Part shown: positions 8,339 through 16,861 of the stretch, in pieces | Numbering within the stretch: position 1 is the stretch's first letter | How the letters are laid out: each line of letters begins with the position of its first letter | Source of the DNA: UBA11865 sp041570195 | Lineage (GTDB): Bacteria; Chloroflexota; Anaerolineae; Promineifilales; Promineifilaceae | DNA: 64,000 nt | Direction: 5' to 3' | Assembly: GCA_041570195.1 (NCBI GenBank) | Contig: JBFFWQ010000012.1 | Coordinates: 1-64,000 of the forward strand | Notes under the pieces: model-generated | Databases searched by the model: none | The model's input: only the letters and a program-made list of their open reading frames with translations | Told to the model about the DNA's origin: nothing | Program-made: the position numbers and the translations under genes

Positions 8339-8366
8339 GTGAATTCTGAATGGTGAATTGTGAACC
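8339..8366. repeat. 7-nt-period intergenic element
   Basis: Four 7-base units in register, GTGAATT, CTGAATG, GTGAATT and GTGAACC, begin two bases after the preceding stop codon. Same periodic class as the copies at 11072, 22457, 29207, 37415, 38403 and 62884. Confidence 0.75.
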
Positions 8367-8458
8367 GGAAGAAGCAATGAAGGCATTCACACTTATCATA
8401 GGTACGCTGTAGCGCATCGACAGTCGTCGAGCTTTGACCTGAAAAGAGGAGTAGAAAA

Positions 8459-8956
8459 ATGAAACGCAAAGTTTTCCTGACCGTAATGATATTGATGCTG
8501 GTGGGACTGTTGACGATTGGCTGTGGGGCCACCGTCCCGCAAGAGGAACACGATCAGGTGGTGGCCGACCTGGCCGCGTGCCAGGATGAGGTCGAAAGCG
8601 TGAAGCGTGAGGCTCAAAGCCAGGTTGCTGCGACCGAGGCCCAGCTCAACGAACGACAGAGCGACCTGGAGGCAACGCAGGCAGAATTGGCGGATTTGCA
8701 GGCCAGGGTTGATGAGGCGGCCGTGGCTTCTGAGATCCTGAGCGTCTTCGTGGATCTGGCTCTTTCGGGCGAAGAATTATCCAATGAAGATGCGATGGCC
8801 GCGTTCCTGGAGCTCAGCACGATGGTCCAGGAAGCTGACGATGAACTCTTACAGGAGAAGCTAGCCGCCCTGGCGCTCTCGCAAGATATCGAGCAAGAGG
8901 GCATCGACCTGGTTGTCTATCTGCTGGAGAAAGTAACGGCGCTGAGCGAGAAGTAG
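8459..8956 (+). CDS. Coiled-coil lipoprotein
   Basis: A 165-residue lipoprotein. The signal sequence MKRKVFLTVMILMLVGLLTIGC ends in a lipobox (TIGC, cysteine 22). Residues 30-85 form a long heptad-patterned, Glu/Gln/Ala-rich segment with strong coiled-coil character (VAATEAQLNERQSDLEATQA and following). An acidic helical C-terminal part follows (SEEL...QEADDELLQEKLAALALS). A strong Shine-Dalgarno sequence, GAGGAG, precedes the ATG. Function unknown; an envelope spacer or scaffold role is only a guess. A hairpin at 8967-9000 follows the stop codon. Confidence 0.75.
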   Translation: MKRKVFLTVMILMLVGLLTIGCGATVPQEEHDQVVADLAACQDEVESVKREAQSQVAATEAQLNERQSDLEATQAELADLQARVDEAAVASEILSVFVDLALSGEELSNEDAMAAFLELSTMVQEADDELLQEKLAALALSQDIEQEGIDLVVYLLEKVTALSEK

Positions 8957-8966
8957 CGTCATGTGA

Positions 8967-9000
8967 ACTTAGGCCAGCAAAGCGCGCCTGGCGCCTAAGT
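8967..9000 (+). terminator. Hairpin after the coiled-coil lipoprotein gene
   Basis: ACTTAGGC (8967-8974) and GCCTAAGT (8993-9000) form an 8-bp stem, extendable by CAG/CTG. No clear T tract follows, so termination is only possible. Confidence 0.4.
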
Positions 9001-9055
9001 CCCAACTTTAGATCAGTGACTTACCAATCGGTTGTTGGCTATTCGTGTTTCACCA

Positions 9056-10330
9056 TTAATCCGGGCTCGCGGCGGCCGCGGCTACCGGCCGGCGCACCAG
9101 AGCCACCCAGCCAGTAATGACCAGCAAGGCCAGGGAAAAGCCTAGGCCCGCCAGGCTAACAGCCTCGATGCCGCCGCTGTCGAAGATGATGCCGCTGCTC
9201 AAACCGCCAAGGCCGGCGCCGATGGCCACGGCCATCTCACCCGCGCCCTGGGCCCGGCCACGCTCGGCCGGCACTAGTTGGTCGGAAAGCAAGGACGAGC
9301 CGGCGACGAAGGCGAAATTCCAACCTAATCCCAGCAAAAATAGGGCCAGGGCCAGTAAGGACAGTTCCGTCGACAGCGGGGCCAGCAGGCAAGCGACCAG
9401 CAACACGATCGACCCGGCGATGATCATGGGTACCCGGCCGAGCCGGCCGACCAGCCAACCGGTCAAGCCCGATAGTCCGAACATGCCCAGGGTATGGGCC
9501 ATGATCACCAGTGAAATGGCGCCAGTGTCATGATCATTGCGGATCATGTGCAAGGAGGTGATGACCATGAGCATCGTCATCACCAGCTGGCCGATCATCA
9601 TAGCCACCACAGCCAACAATGGCAGCGCCCCGGCGAAGATCTGGCGCAGCGGCCGGGCCGGTGCCTCGGCCGCCGGTTCACCATCCACCTGTTCACGTTC
9701 GACGGCGGCGATTTTCTTGCCTATCCGCTGAGGATCCGGCCGCAGCATGAGGAAGATCACCACGGCGGCGACGAGCAACAAAAGGCCAGACGCCAGGAAC
9801 GGGCCGGCGAAGGCGGCGATGCCGGCGATTTCGGCCATGTTAATGGCTGGCTCCACCAGCAACGGGCCGCCAATGGCCCCAATGGTGCCGGCGAAGACGA
9901 TCCAGCCGATCACCCTGGAGCGATTGCTCGAGGGATAGACCTCGGCGGCCACATAACGGCTCTGTTCGGATGAAGCACGGGAGCCGCCCAACAGGGCCGC
10001 GCTGGCCAGGAAGCCGAGGAAACTGCCGTTGATGATCGACCAGGCGCCAAGCAGCGAACCGAACAGGCCGACCAAGAAACCGGCCGACAAGCCCAGGCGC
10101 CGGCCGAATCGATCCAGGATCCAACCAACCGGATAGGCCAGAGCGGCCCGCGCCACCAGGGAAACCGTGGTCGGCAGCCCAGCGGCGCTGTCGCTGCCGC
10201 TGAGGTCGGCAGCGATAATGGCAGTCAGGGTGAAGGACAGGATAGTCGCGGCCGAGAAGAGGCTTTGGCCGGCGAAGAGTGATCCGCTGATGCGGCGGCG
10301 GACCGGTTCTCTGATGATTGATGTCGTCAT
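9056..10330 (-). CDS. MFS transporter
   Basis: A protein of about 424 residues with twelve predicted transmembrane helices and the usual split into two six-helix halves around a polar loop (RPDPQRIGKKIAAVEREQVDGE). The loop between helices 2 and 3 reads GWILDRFGRRLGL, a good MFS signature. A matching loop in the second half is GRLGRVPMIIAG. The substrate is unknown; organisation is that of a drug or metabolite exporter. MTTSIIREPVRRR at 10330 is chosen because AAGGA lies just upstream and the earlier in-frame ATG at 10378 falls inside the loop of a strong inverted repeat (10352-10411). Confidence 0.85.
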   Translation of the reverse strand: MTTSIIREPVRRRISGSLFAGQSLFSAATILSFTLTAIIAADLSGSDSAAGLPTTVSLVARAALAYPVGWILDRFGRRLGLSAGFLVGLFGSLLGAWSIINGSFLGFLASAALLGGSRASSEQSRYVAAEVYPSSNRSRVIGWIVFAGTIGAIGGPLLVEPAINMAEIAGIAAFAGPFLASGLLLLVAAVVIFLMLRPDPQRIGKKIAAVEREQVDGEPAAEAPARPLRQIFAGALPLLAVVAMMIGQLVMTMLMVITSLHMIRNDHDTGAISLVIMAHTLGMFGLSGLTGWLVGRLGRVPMIIAGSIVLLVACLLAPLSTELSLLALALFLLGLGWNFAFVAGSSLLSDQLVPAERGRAQGAGEMAVAIGAGLGGLSSGIIFDSGGIEAVSLAGLGFSLALLVITGWVALVRRPVAAAAASPD

Positions 10331-10351
10331 ATCGTCCTTCTTGCGTCCCAG

Positions 10352-10411
10352 GAAGCCTGGCTTTTCACTGTCGGCCAAATGGATCCTGCTGAGTCAAAAA
10401 AGCCAGGCTTC
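10352..10411. repeat. 14-bp perfect inverted repeat with 32-nt loop
   Basis: GAAGCCTGGCTTTT (10352-10365) is the exact reverse complement of AAAAGCCAGGCTTC (10398-10411). Each arm is itself nearly palindromic around AAGCC/GGCTT. It lies between the Mo-oxidoreductase gene and the MFS gene. On the minus strand the first arm ends in a T run, so it may terminate the upstream gene. Confidence 0.65.
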
Positions 10412-10416
10412 TGCCG

Positions 10417-11058
10417 CTAGTAGCTGAATCGCTGCTCGCGCCAGGGATCGGCGTCGTTGTGATAGCCGTTGCGCTCCCAGAAGCCGGGCTGGTCGTTGGC
10501 CAGAAATTCGAGGCCGCGCAGCCACTTGCCGCCTTTCCAGAAGTAAGCGTTGTAGGCTTCATCGCGGCCGGCGAAGGAGCCGACCACTACCCGCAGCGGC
10601 CAGCCGTGCTCTTGCGGCAGCGGTTCGCCCTCGTAGTGGGTAGCCAGCAGCACATTGTCCATTAACATCGCCTCAAGCGGCATGTTGGTTGTATAGCCAC
10701 CCTCGCAGTGCTGCATCACGAAATTTGCTTCGGGTTTGGGCGTGACAAAACCCTCTTCGACCAGCGTCCTCAAGGATACGCCTTTCCAGACGGTGTCGAA
10801 TTTCGACCAGCGGGTGACGCAGTGAATGTCCATGGTGACTTCGGTCCGCGGCAACTGGCCGAATTCCTTCCAGCTCCAGACCACTTCCTCTTCCACCAGA
10901 CCGAATACCCGGAAATCCCAGTTGGGCAGGTAAGTTCTGGGCGTCTCGCCGTAATGCAAGACCGGGAACTTCTCGGTCAGAGATTGGCCCGGCGGCAGCC
11001 GGTTGGCGGCTCGCATTTGTTGTTCGGCCTCGCGCCGGCCGAAGATTCGGTTGAGCAT
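10417..11058 (-). CDS. Sulfite-oxidase-like molybdopterin-dependent oxidoreductase
   Basis: A 213-residue protein covering the oxidoreductase molybdopterin-binding domain. The conserved IHCVTRWSKFDTVWKGVSL (about residues 78-96) holds the cysteine expected to coordinate molybdenum. EGGYTTNMPLEAMLMDNVLLATHYEGEPLPQEHGWPLRVVV is the usual second half of the fold. No signal peptide and no dimerisation domain are present, so it matches the short cytoplasmic YuiH-like group rather than full sulfite oxidases. Electron partner and substrate are unknown. GGAG seven bases upstream supports ATG 11058. Confidence 0.85.
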   Translation of the reverse strand: MLNRIFGRREAEQQMRAANRLPPGQSLTEKFPVLHYGETPRTYLPNWDFRVFGLVEEEVVWSWKEFGQLPRTEVTMDIHCVTRWSKFDTVWKGVSLRTLVEEGFVTPKPEANFVMQHCEGGYTTNMPLEAMLMDNVLLATHYEGEPLPQEHGWPLRVVVGSFAGRDEAYNAYFWKGGKWLRGLEFLANDQPGFWERNGYHNDADPWREQRFSY

Positions 11059-11382
11059 GGGTTTTCTCCGAGTTAGCTGTTAGCTTTGAGCAGTGAGTGA
11101 TCAGTCTTGTATTGCCAGTTTTCGGTTCTCAGTCCTAAGTAACGAGTGCTGTGCCGGGTTCGCTTGGCTGGTCGAGCGGTTGGTGATCGCGGCCGACGAG
11201 GAGGTATTATAGTCCAAGCCCACTTCCCCGGAAACTTGAAGAAGATTCACAACTGCGCTTTCGCCTTTTTTTGCCAGATCATGCAAGATTGAAGTTGCGC
11301 TACTTCCACCTATCCCAGTTTTCGGCGCTGACGGCCGCCCTGCTCCAGCTTTGCCGGTGTCAGTCTGCCCGGCAGACTCCAA
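11059..11382. other. Gene-free spacer with heptad repeats
   Basis: No convincing gene. A 93-codon minus-strand reading frame (11101-11382) exists but has Ser/Thr/Gly-rich random-looking composition, no ribosome-binding site and overlaps repeats. Two 7-nt-period blocks lie at 11072-11099 and 11116-11143. Confidence 0.5.
11072..11143. repeat. 7-nt-period intergenic elements (two blocks)
   Basis: Block one is GTTAGCT, GTTAGCT, TTGAGCA, GTGAGTG (11072-11099). Block two is CAGTTTT, CGGTTCT, CAGTCCT, AAGTAAC (11116-11143). Register is kept within each block. Confidence 0.65.
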
Positions 11383-12078
11383 TTATGCCATCTCCATCTC
11401 TGCCCGTTGCTTGAGCACTCGTAGCGTCTTCGGCTGCATCACCAACCTCCCCATTTCATTTCCGATGCGCGAGCCCAATGTGCTCAGCATGTCTGGACTG
11501 TAATCACCTCGTACTCGAACGATTAACCGCGTTGTCCTTTCATCTGTCTCTTCAAGGAACCATACCCAGCTCGAACTGAGATACTTCTCCGGCAAAGGAT
11601 CACTGCTGACAGACGATTGCCACGTGCCAGTGTCCACTCTCATATGCAGAATCAGCGCCTGCTCCGGCTCAAGACCTATTATCACATAACCCATTCCTGG
11701 CGCTATCTCCACCACATCCCCGACCTTCAAATCTTGCAGCTCCGGAATTATTCGTTTTGCGGAACGATGTTCATCATCCACACAACCAGCGATGCCTACC
11801 AAGCGATGCAGAAAATCGTGGCTATACCAACCTGCACGCTTGTACCCAATCTGCACCAACCAGGGCCAGATCTCAGAAGCCGGGGCCCTGATAGTGATTG
11901 CCTGCGAGTACCCACACTTGGGATCAGGCACCAGATCGTCGCCTGGCAAAGAACGTCGAACCTCAGCATCGGTCGTTTCTCGTCGTAACTGCAAAAGTCG
12001 GATCACCAGAGCCACGAGCCCAGCAACTCCTACAACTATTCCAATCCTGATGCCGATCCTGAGTATATTGCTCATCAT
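11383..12078 (-). CDS. Membrane-anchored SRPBCC (Bet v1-like) protein
   Basis: A 231-residue protein. An N-terminal hydrophobic segment (ILRIGIRIGIVVGVAGLVAL) is followed by an SRPBCC fold beginning SQAITIRAPASEIWPWLVQIGYKRAGWYSHDF. This opening, in which a membrane-proximal beta strand leads to xIWPWLVQIGxxRAGWY, is typical of a group of uncharacterised polyketide-cyclase-like proteins. The C-terminal helix of the fold is seen in GNEMGRLVMQPKTLRVLKQ. A strong GGGAGGAG lies just before two adjacent ATG codons (12078 and 12075). The gene is visibly less GC-rich than its neighbours, which may indicate transfer. Ligand unknown. Confidence 0.75.
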   Translation of the reverse strand: MMSNILRIGIRIGIVVGVAGLVALVIRLLQLRRETTDAEVRRSLPGDDLVPDPKCGYSQAITIRAPASEIWPWLVQIGYKRAGWYSHDFLHRLVGIAGCVDDEHRSAKRIIPELQDLKVGDVVEIAPGMGYVIIGLEPEQALILHMRVDTGTWQSSVSSDPLPEKYLSSSWVWFLEETDERTTRLIVRVRGDYSPDMLSTLGSRIGNEMGRLVMQPKTLRVLKQRAEMEMA

Positions 12079-12230
12079 TCTCCTCCCGAATGCTTTTCGG
12101 ACGCTAGGGTCCGTTCACTGCGGTTTTTGTCTTGACTGGACTTTCGTCACCGAGTATAGATGTTTTTGAGCGGGCAGACGATAGGCTGAATTTGAGCATA
12201 TACCAGTTGTCTGCACCGTTCTCTTGTCTT

Positions 12231-12257
12231 CATCCTGTCAATCCTGTTAATCCTGTC
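12231..12257. repeat. 9-nt-period intergenic element (reverse orientation)
   Basis: Units CATCCTGTC, AATCCTGTT and AATCCTGTC are the reverse complement of the ACAGGATT type found at 2537 and 15742. In one frame it would encode HPVNPVNPV, a false extension of the next gene. Confidence 0.75.
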
Positions 12258-12341
12258 TATTCTCAGAGGAGTTTCCGGGGAACTTTCTGGCGGCGTGACG
12301 TTGCGTGCCTCTGGTGTTGGATGGCGTTACACTTAGCCGCT

Positions 12342-13532
12342 ATGGAAAGGGTGACACTACGAAACGCGGATTACTTGCGAGATCGGGCCTACCTGGCCGC
12401 GTCGGGCTCGCATTTCTTCGTCGACGTCTTGAACAGCAGTCGCACGGTGCTGGTAGCTCTCCTGGCCCAGCCCCTGGGGCTGAGTAACTCACAAGTAGGC
12501 ATCGCCTTGATGCTTTATAATGTCGGCAGCGCGTTGGCGCAGCCTTTCTTTGGCGTGGCGGCCGACCGGCGCGGGCCGCGCTGGTTCATCGCCGGCGGGC
12601 TGGCCTGGATGGTGGTCATGTACGGCCTGGCCGCTATTTGGGGCGGTTGGGCGGCTTTGGGGTTCATCACCCTGGCTGGCTTTGGATCGGGCGCCATGCA
12701 CCCGGCCGGGGCGATGGTGGCCAGCGAGTCCAGCACCCAGGCGCGCACCCAGGCCACAGGCTTCTTCTTCGCTTCTGGCCAGACCGGGCTGTTCCTGGGG
12801 CCGATTCTGGCCGGTATCTTGCTGGAAGCTTTCGGCCGGCCGGGTTACCTGGTCTTGCCAGTGCTGGCCGTGAGCGCGGTCGTCGCCGGCTGGCGCTGGG
12901 TCAGCGACCGGCAATTCACGGCATTAGAACAACTGGAAGTGGCCTTAGCGCCGGCCTGGCGCCGTCCGATACCCTGGCGGACCGTGATTCCGCTGACAGT
13001 GATCATCGTCACCAGCAGCACGATCGGCATCGCAACCATCAATTTCGCCCCCAAGCTGTTTGCCGATCAAGGCTATTCACCGGTTTACGTGGGCCTGTCG
13101 GCCGGTCTGTACATGATGGGCTCGGCCGTGGGCGGTATTACTGGCGGGACGATGGCCGATCGGTTGAATAAGCGCCTGCCGATCCTACTGGGTATGGCCG
13201 GTTGCATCTTGCCCCTGTACTTCTACATCCCGGCCGGCGATCCGTGGCGCTTTGGCTTGCTGGTTCTGACCGGATTCTTCGCCGGCATGCCCCACAGCGT
13301 GCTGGTCATCATGGTCCAGTCGCTGCTGCCGGGCCGGCGGGCTTTCGCTTCGGGATTGACGCTGGGCCTAATGTTCTTCAGTGGGGCGATTGGCAGCTAT
13401 CTGCTGGGCGTGGCGGCCGACGAAGTGAACCTGGTGACAGCGCTGCAAGCGTTGATCATTCTACCGATGATCGCTATCGTCTTCACGCTGCTGCTGCCGC
13501 GAGCGGCCGTGCACGATACACAGGTCGGTTGA
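12342..13532 (+). CDS. MFS transporter, fosmidomycin-resistance (Fsr)-like
   Basis: A protein of about 396 residues with twelve predicted helices. The N-terminal SHFFVDVLNSSRTVLVALLAQ and the stretch GFGSGAMHPAGAMVASESS, with the HP motif in helix 4, are characteristic of the Fsr/NarK-like MFS group around fosmidomycin resistance protein. The helix 2-3 loop reads FGVAADRRGPRW. The export substrate is unknown. The start MERVTLRNADYL at 12342 is preferred, with 12321 as alternative. The frame is open back to 12132, but that part covers a dispersed 9-nt repeat and has no sign of being protein. Confidence 0.8.
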   Translation: MERVTLRNADYLRDRAYLAASGSHFFVDVLNSSRTVLVALLAQPLGLSNSQVGIALMLYNVGSALAQPFFGVAADRRGPRWFIAGGLAWMVVMYGLAAIWGGWAALGFITLAGFGSGAMHPAGAMVASESSTQARTQATGFFFASGQTGLFLGPILAGILLEAFGRPGYLVLPVLAVSAVVAGWRWVSDRQFTALEQLEVALAPAWRRPIPWRTVIPLTVIIVTSSTIGIATINFAPKLFADQGYSPVYVGLSAGLYMMGSAVGGITGGTMADRLNKRLPILLGMAGCILPLYFYIPAGDPWRFGLLVLTGFFAGMPHSVLVIMVQSLLPGRRAFASGLTLGLMFFSGAIGSYLLGVAADEVNLVTALQALIILPMIAIVFTLLLPRAAVHDTQVG

Positions 13533-13731
13533 TAAGAGAGATAACGTCGGGCCTCATACCGCCACATCACGCGTAACGGCCAGAGACGTATCAACACCAC
13601 GGCCAGGCATACGTGGCAAACAGCCGATATCCACTACCTGCCAGAAATAATGTAGATTTTTGAGCATCCCCCCGGTGCCCACGAGCGTTGCGGCCCAATT
13701 CTTGAGCCGGGCTCTAACAGACGTTGACCAG

Positions 13732-13920
13732 CTAGTCAGCCAACTGCATATCTCCGCCGGACATGCCTTTGGCGCGCTTGCGCTTAATGTTACGCCGGAA
13801 CTGCTGTTGCAACGCTCTGGTGTCCTCGAAAAGTCGGGCTCTCTCGGCTTCGATACGAGCCAAGATTAGGTCGTTCTTACTTTTCTGTTCGTTGCTAAGT
13901 TTAATTTCTCGCTTGGCCAT
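13732..13920 (-). CDS. Small basic helical protein (tentative)
   Basis: A 62-residue frame, MAKREIKLSNEQKSKNDLIL and following, rich in Lys, Arg and Glu with heptad-like helical character through residue 50, ending in GMSGGDMQLAD. AGGGA lies about 12 bases before the ATG, and an extended -10 box (TGATATAAT, 14102-14094) lies about 180 bases upstream on the same strand. No family was recognised. Such a composition could fit a small nucleic-acid-binding protein, but chance cannot be excluded. Confidence 0.4.
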   Translation of the reverse strand: MAKREIKLSNEQKSKNDLILARIEAERARLFEDTRALQQQFRRNIKRKRAKGMSGGDMQLAD

Positions 13921-14192
13921 ACTAAGTCTTCCCTGTAAGCTGATAACTTCATCGCCTTGACAGGCTTAAACTAGACCCCCGCGAAGAGCGGTCGTACTGT
14001 TAATAGTCAAAACCTCCTAAACCTTCAATCACGTTGGGTTTTTATGCTTGCCGCGCGCCTGATGGACAGTCACCACCATCGGCCATCCTAGGTATTATAT
14101 CACAAATTGGCGATTCTGGCGGCTCGTTCAGACAAGGCCCGGTAGGGCTCATTACCAGAGTGATTCGCGCCAATATACTGGTGCCGCATTCT
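13921..14192. other. Spacer with a minus-strand promoter-like sequence
   Basis: No gene is seen. On the minus strand an extended -10 box TGATATAAT occurs at 14102-14094, and an isolated AGGAGG lies near 14007-14012 without a standard start codon behind it. The stretch 13533-13731 also holds nothing recognisable. Confidence 0.4.
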
Positions 14193-14205
14193 TTAACGCG
14201 GCACC
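14180..14205 (-). terminator. Hairpin overlapping the end of guaB
   Basis: GGTGCCGC (14180-14187) and GCGGCACC (14198-14205) form a perfect 8-bp stem with a 10-base loop that contains the guaB stop codon. There is no T run, so this may be an RNA-end or attenuating structure and not a standard terminator. Confidence 0.4.
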
Positions 14206-15722
14206 TGGTAGTTTGGCGCTTCCTTGGTGATCAGTACGCCGTGCGGGTGGCTCTCCAGCAGCCCGGCATTGGTAATGCGGGCGAAGCGGGCCTTTTCGCG
14301 CAGCTCGGCCAGGTCGGCTGCGCCTACATAGCCCATGCCAGAGCGCAAGCCGCCCATCAACTGGTACAGCACATCGGCCAATCGACCCTTGTACGGTACC
14401 TGGCCCTCGATGCCTTCGGGCACGAGCTTATCGCGTCGCCGGCCGGAACGTTTCGAAGGGGAAGCGATGCCATAACGGCCAGCCCCGTGGCCTACCCCCG
14501 CGCCGCTGGCATAGCGATCGGCGCCGTGGCCTTGCATCGCGCCCAGGCTACCCATGCCGCGGTAGACCTTGTAACGCTTGCCCTCGTAGAGGATGATGTC
14601 GCCCGGGCTTTCTTCCAGCCCAGCCAGCAGGGAGCCCAGCATGACCGCATCGGCTCCGGCGGCCAGGGCCTTGACGATATCGCCACTGTACTTGATGCCG
14701 CCGTCGGCAATGCACGGGACATCGTGTTTGGCGGCCTCGGCCGAGCAGGCGCGGATGGCCGAGAATTGGGGCATACCGGTTCCGGCGATGATGCGGGTGG
14801 TGCAAATAGATCCGGCCCCTATGCCGACTTTGATCGCGTCGGCGCCGGCCGAGATCAGGTCGCGCGTCCCTTCGGCCGTGGCCACATTGCCGGCAATGAC
14901 CGGTAAGAATGGGTAGCGGCGCTTGGACTCGGCCACCATGTCCAAAACCAGACGGCTATGTCCGTGGGCGGTGTCGACCACGATCACGTCAATGCCGGCC
15001 TTCACCAGGCGTTCGACCCTGGATAATCCGGCCTGGCCCACGCCTACGGCGGCCGCGCACAGCAGCCGGCCGCCATCGTCAGAGACGGTATTCGGATAAT
15101 CCTGGCGCTTCATGATGTCCTTGACGGTGATCAATCCTTTCAGGGTACCGTCGGCGGCGGTAAGGGGCAGCTTCTCGATCCGGTGCCGATGCAGGATAGT
15201 CTTGGCTTCTTCCCGCGTGGTGCCGACCGGGGCGGTAACCAGATCCTGGCTGGTCATGTATTCGCCGACCGGCTGATCGGCCGGGTCGACAAAACGAATG
15301 TCGCGGTTGGTCAGGATGCCTACCAGCCGGCCGTCGCCGTCGGTGATGGGCACGCCCGAAATATGGTAACGGCTCATCAGCGCTTCGGCCTCGGCCAACG
15401 TCGCCTCGGGCGTCAGGGTGATCGGATCGACGATCATGCCCGCTTCGCTGCGCTTGACCTTGTCGACTTCGGCCGCTTGCTCCTTGTCCGACAGGTTGCG
15501 ATGCACGACGCCGACGCCGCCCAGGCGCGCCATGCTGATGGCCATGGGCGCCTCGGTCACCGTGTCCATAGCCGCCGACAGGACCGGGATGTTGAGGTTT
15601 AGATCGCCGGCCAGGCGCGCCCGCAAATCGACCTCGGCCGGCAGTACCTCGGACAAGCCCGGGGTCAGCAAAACGTCGTCAAAGGTCAGGGCAACTTGCT
15701 GAAGCATGGTCTCGTTGTTCAC
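14193..15722 (-). CDS. guaB: Inosine-5'-monophosphate dehydrogenase
   Basis: A 509-residue IMP dehydrogenase, which converts IMP to XMP with NAD in guanine nucleotide synthesis. The TIM barrel opens with LTFDDVLLTPG. Two CBS domains are inserted at about residues 95-215. The catalytic loop GAGSICTTRIIAG carries the active-site cysteine near residue 307, and the flap ends KLVPEGIEGQVPYKG. The loop before it (residues ~400-420, ADRYASGAGVGHGAGRYG) differs from the common SADRYFQ reading. Translation probably starts at GTG 15722, directly behind the near-perfect Shine-Dalgarno AAGGAGG, rather than at ATG 15707. A 9-nt repeat lies just upstream. Confidence 0.95.
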   Translation of the reverse strand: MNNETMLQQVALTFDDVLLTPGLSEVLPAEVDLRARLAGDLNLNIPVLSAAMDTVTEAPMAISMARLGGVGVVHRNLSDKEQAAEVDKVKRSEAGMIVDPITLTPEATLAEAEALMSRYHISGVPITDGDGRLVGILTNRDIRFVDPADQPVGEYMTSQDLVTAPVGTTREEAKTILHRHRIEKLPLTAADGTLKGLITVKDIMKRQDYPNTVSDDGGRLLCAAAVGVGQAGLSRVERLVKAGIDVIVVDTAHGHSRLVLDMVAESKRRYPFLPVIAGNVATAEGTRDLISAGADAIKVGIGAGSICTTRIIAGTGMPQFSAIRACSAEAAKHDVPCIADGGIKYSGDIVKALAAGADAVMLGSLLAGLEESPGDIILYEGKRYKVYRGMGSLGAMQGHGADRYASGAGVGHGAGRYGIASPSKRSGRRRDKLVPEGIEGQVPYKGRLADVLYQLMGGLRSGMGYVGAADLAELREKARFARITNAGLLESHPHGVLITKEAPNYQVPR

Positions 15723-15735
15723 GTCGCCTCCTTCA

Positions 15736-15768
15736 AGAATTGACAGGATTCGCAGGATTTACAGGATG
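15736..15768. repeat. 9-nt-period intergenic element
   Basis: AGAATT followed by units GACAGGATT, CGCAGGATT and TACAGGATG (15742-15768), immediately upstream of the guaB ribosome-binding site. Confidence 0.75.
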
Positions 15769-15902
15769 GAGAACAATCGCTATCGTTTTGGCCTGCCTTC
15801 GTCGGTGGCAGTGCGCGTCCCGCCTGAGTGGGCAGCACGCATTGACACATCCGGGAACAAGAGGCAAGGCATTAGTTCTATAGGATAGGAAGGCCTGCGG
15901 AT

Positions 15903-16805
15903 CTATTCGTCGGCGGTGGCCTTGCGTTTGGGCTTGGGCTTGCGAACCCGCCTGCGGCGCCTGGCAGCATCGCCGATGGGTAGCTTGTCGTAGCGGTACA
16001 GTAGAACGAGCACGCCAGCCAGGGCAATAAACAGCGATAGGACCATCGAGTAGGAAATCGGGCTGTCACCGAATTTTGGTTGGTCGGGCCGGAAGATCTC
16101 GACCCAGGCCCGGCCGACGCCCCACCAGATCATGAACAGGCCAAAAATCGTGCCCGAATTCCACTTGCCACGATTACGGCTGTTGAGAAATACCAGCAGC
16201 GCGAAGCCAATCAGTAGCCACAGCGACTCGTAGAGAAAGGTCGGGTGAAAGCGGGTATCGGCCGGGTAGGTGGCCATGTCGGTGTAGGGCGCGATGCGGT
16301 TCTGGGCGTCGATGAGCAAACCCCAGGGCAACTCGGTCGGCGGGCCGTACAGTTCCTGGTTGATGAAGTTGCCCCAACGCCCGAAACCCTGGGCGATCAG
16401 CAGCGCCGGCCCGGCCACATCGGCGTACAGCCAAAAATCCAACCCTTTGAGGCGGACATATATGTAAGCCACCAGCGCGGCGCCAATGAAACCGCCCAAG
16501 ATGTTGAGCCCACCGGCGCGCACGTTGATGATGGCTCCAAAGGAGTCAAATTGGCTGCCCCGGCCGGCGATGATTTCCTGCAAGACGTACCAAATACGAG
16601 CAAAGACAAAGCCAGACAAGATGACCAGCAACAGGCCATTATAGAAGTCGTCGGGGTTGCCGCCGCGTTTCTTGACCTCCGTCCCCGCCCACCAGGCGCC
16701 GATGGCGATACCCAAGGTGACGATGATGCCATACCAATGAATCGGGAAGCCGTCGCCAATGGGAATAGTGAAAGCTACCGGGTCTATGCTTATTCCGTCT
16801 AACAT
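15903..16805 (-). CDS. lgt: Prolipoprotein diacylglyceryl transferase
   Basis: A 300-residue integral membrane enzyme that transfers diacylglycerol from phosphatidylglycerol to the lipobox cysteine of prolipoproteins. The signature GFGRWGNFINQELYGPP, with the essential arginine and asparagine, is intact. HWYGIIVTLGIAIG is the usual first helix and HPTFLYESLW the usual late block. About seven membrane helices are predicted. A basic C-terminal tail (RRRRRVRKPKPKRKATADE) faces the cytoplasm. GGAGGG lies about 11 bases before ATG 16805. Its substrates are represented by the lipoproteins at 4831, 8459 and 30542. Confidence 0.95.
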   Translation of the reverse strand: MLDGISIDPVAFTIPIGDGFPIHWYGIIVTLGIAIGAWWAGTEVKKRGGNPDDFYNGLLLVILSGFVFARIWYVLQEIIAGRGSQFDSFGAIINVRAGGLNILGGFIGAALVAYIYVRLKGLDFWLYADVAGPALLIAQGFGRWGNFINQELYGPPTELPWGLLIDAQNRIAPYTDMATYPADTRFHPTFLYESLWLLIGFALLVFLNSRNRGKWNSGTIFGLFMIWWGVGRAWVEIFRPDQPKFGDSPISYSMVLSLFIALAGVLVLLYRYDKLPIGDAARRRRRVRKPKPKRKATADE

Positions 16806-16861
16806 GTACTGACTATGCCCTCCGAACGAACAATCTCTTTCTGCATTATGACTCAGGTGTC

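Noticed and set aside
11101..11382. 93-codon minus-strand reading frame
   Set aside because: Ser/Thr/Gly-rich random composition, no ribosome-binding site, overlaps heptad repeats.
12132..12341. N-terminal extension of the Fsr-like MFS protein
   Set aside because: It encodes HPVNPVNPV from a dispersed 9-nt repeat, and MFS homology begins only after 12342.
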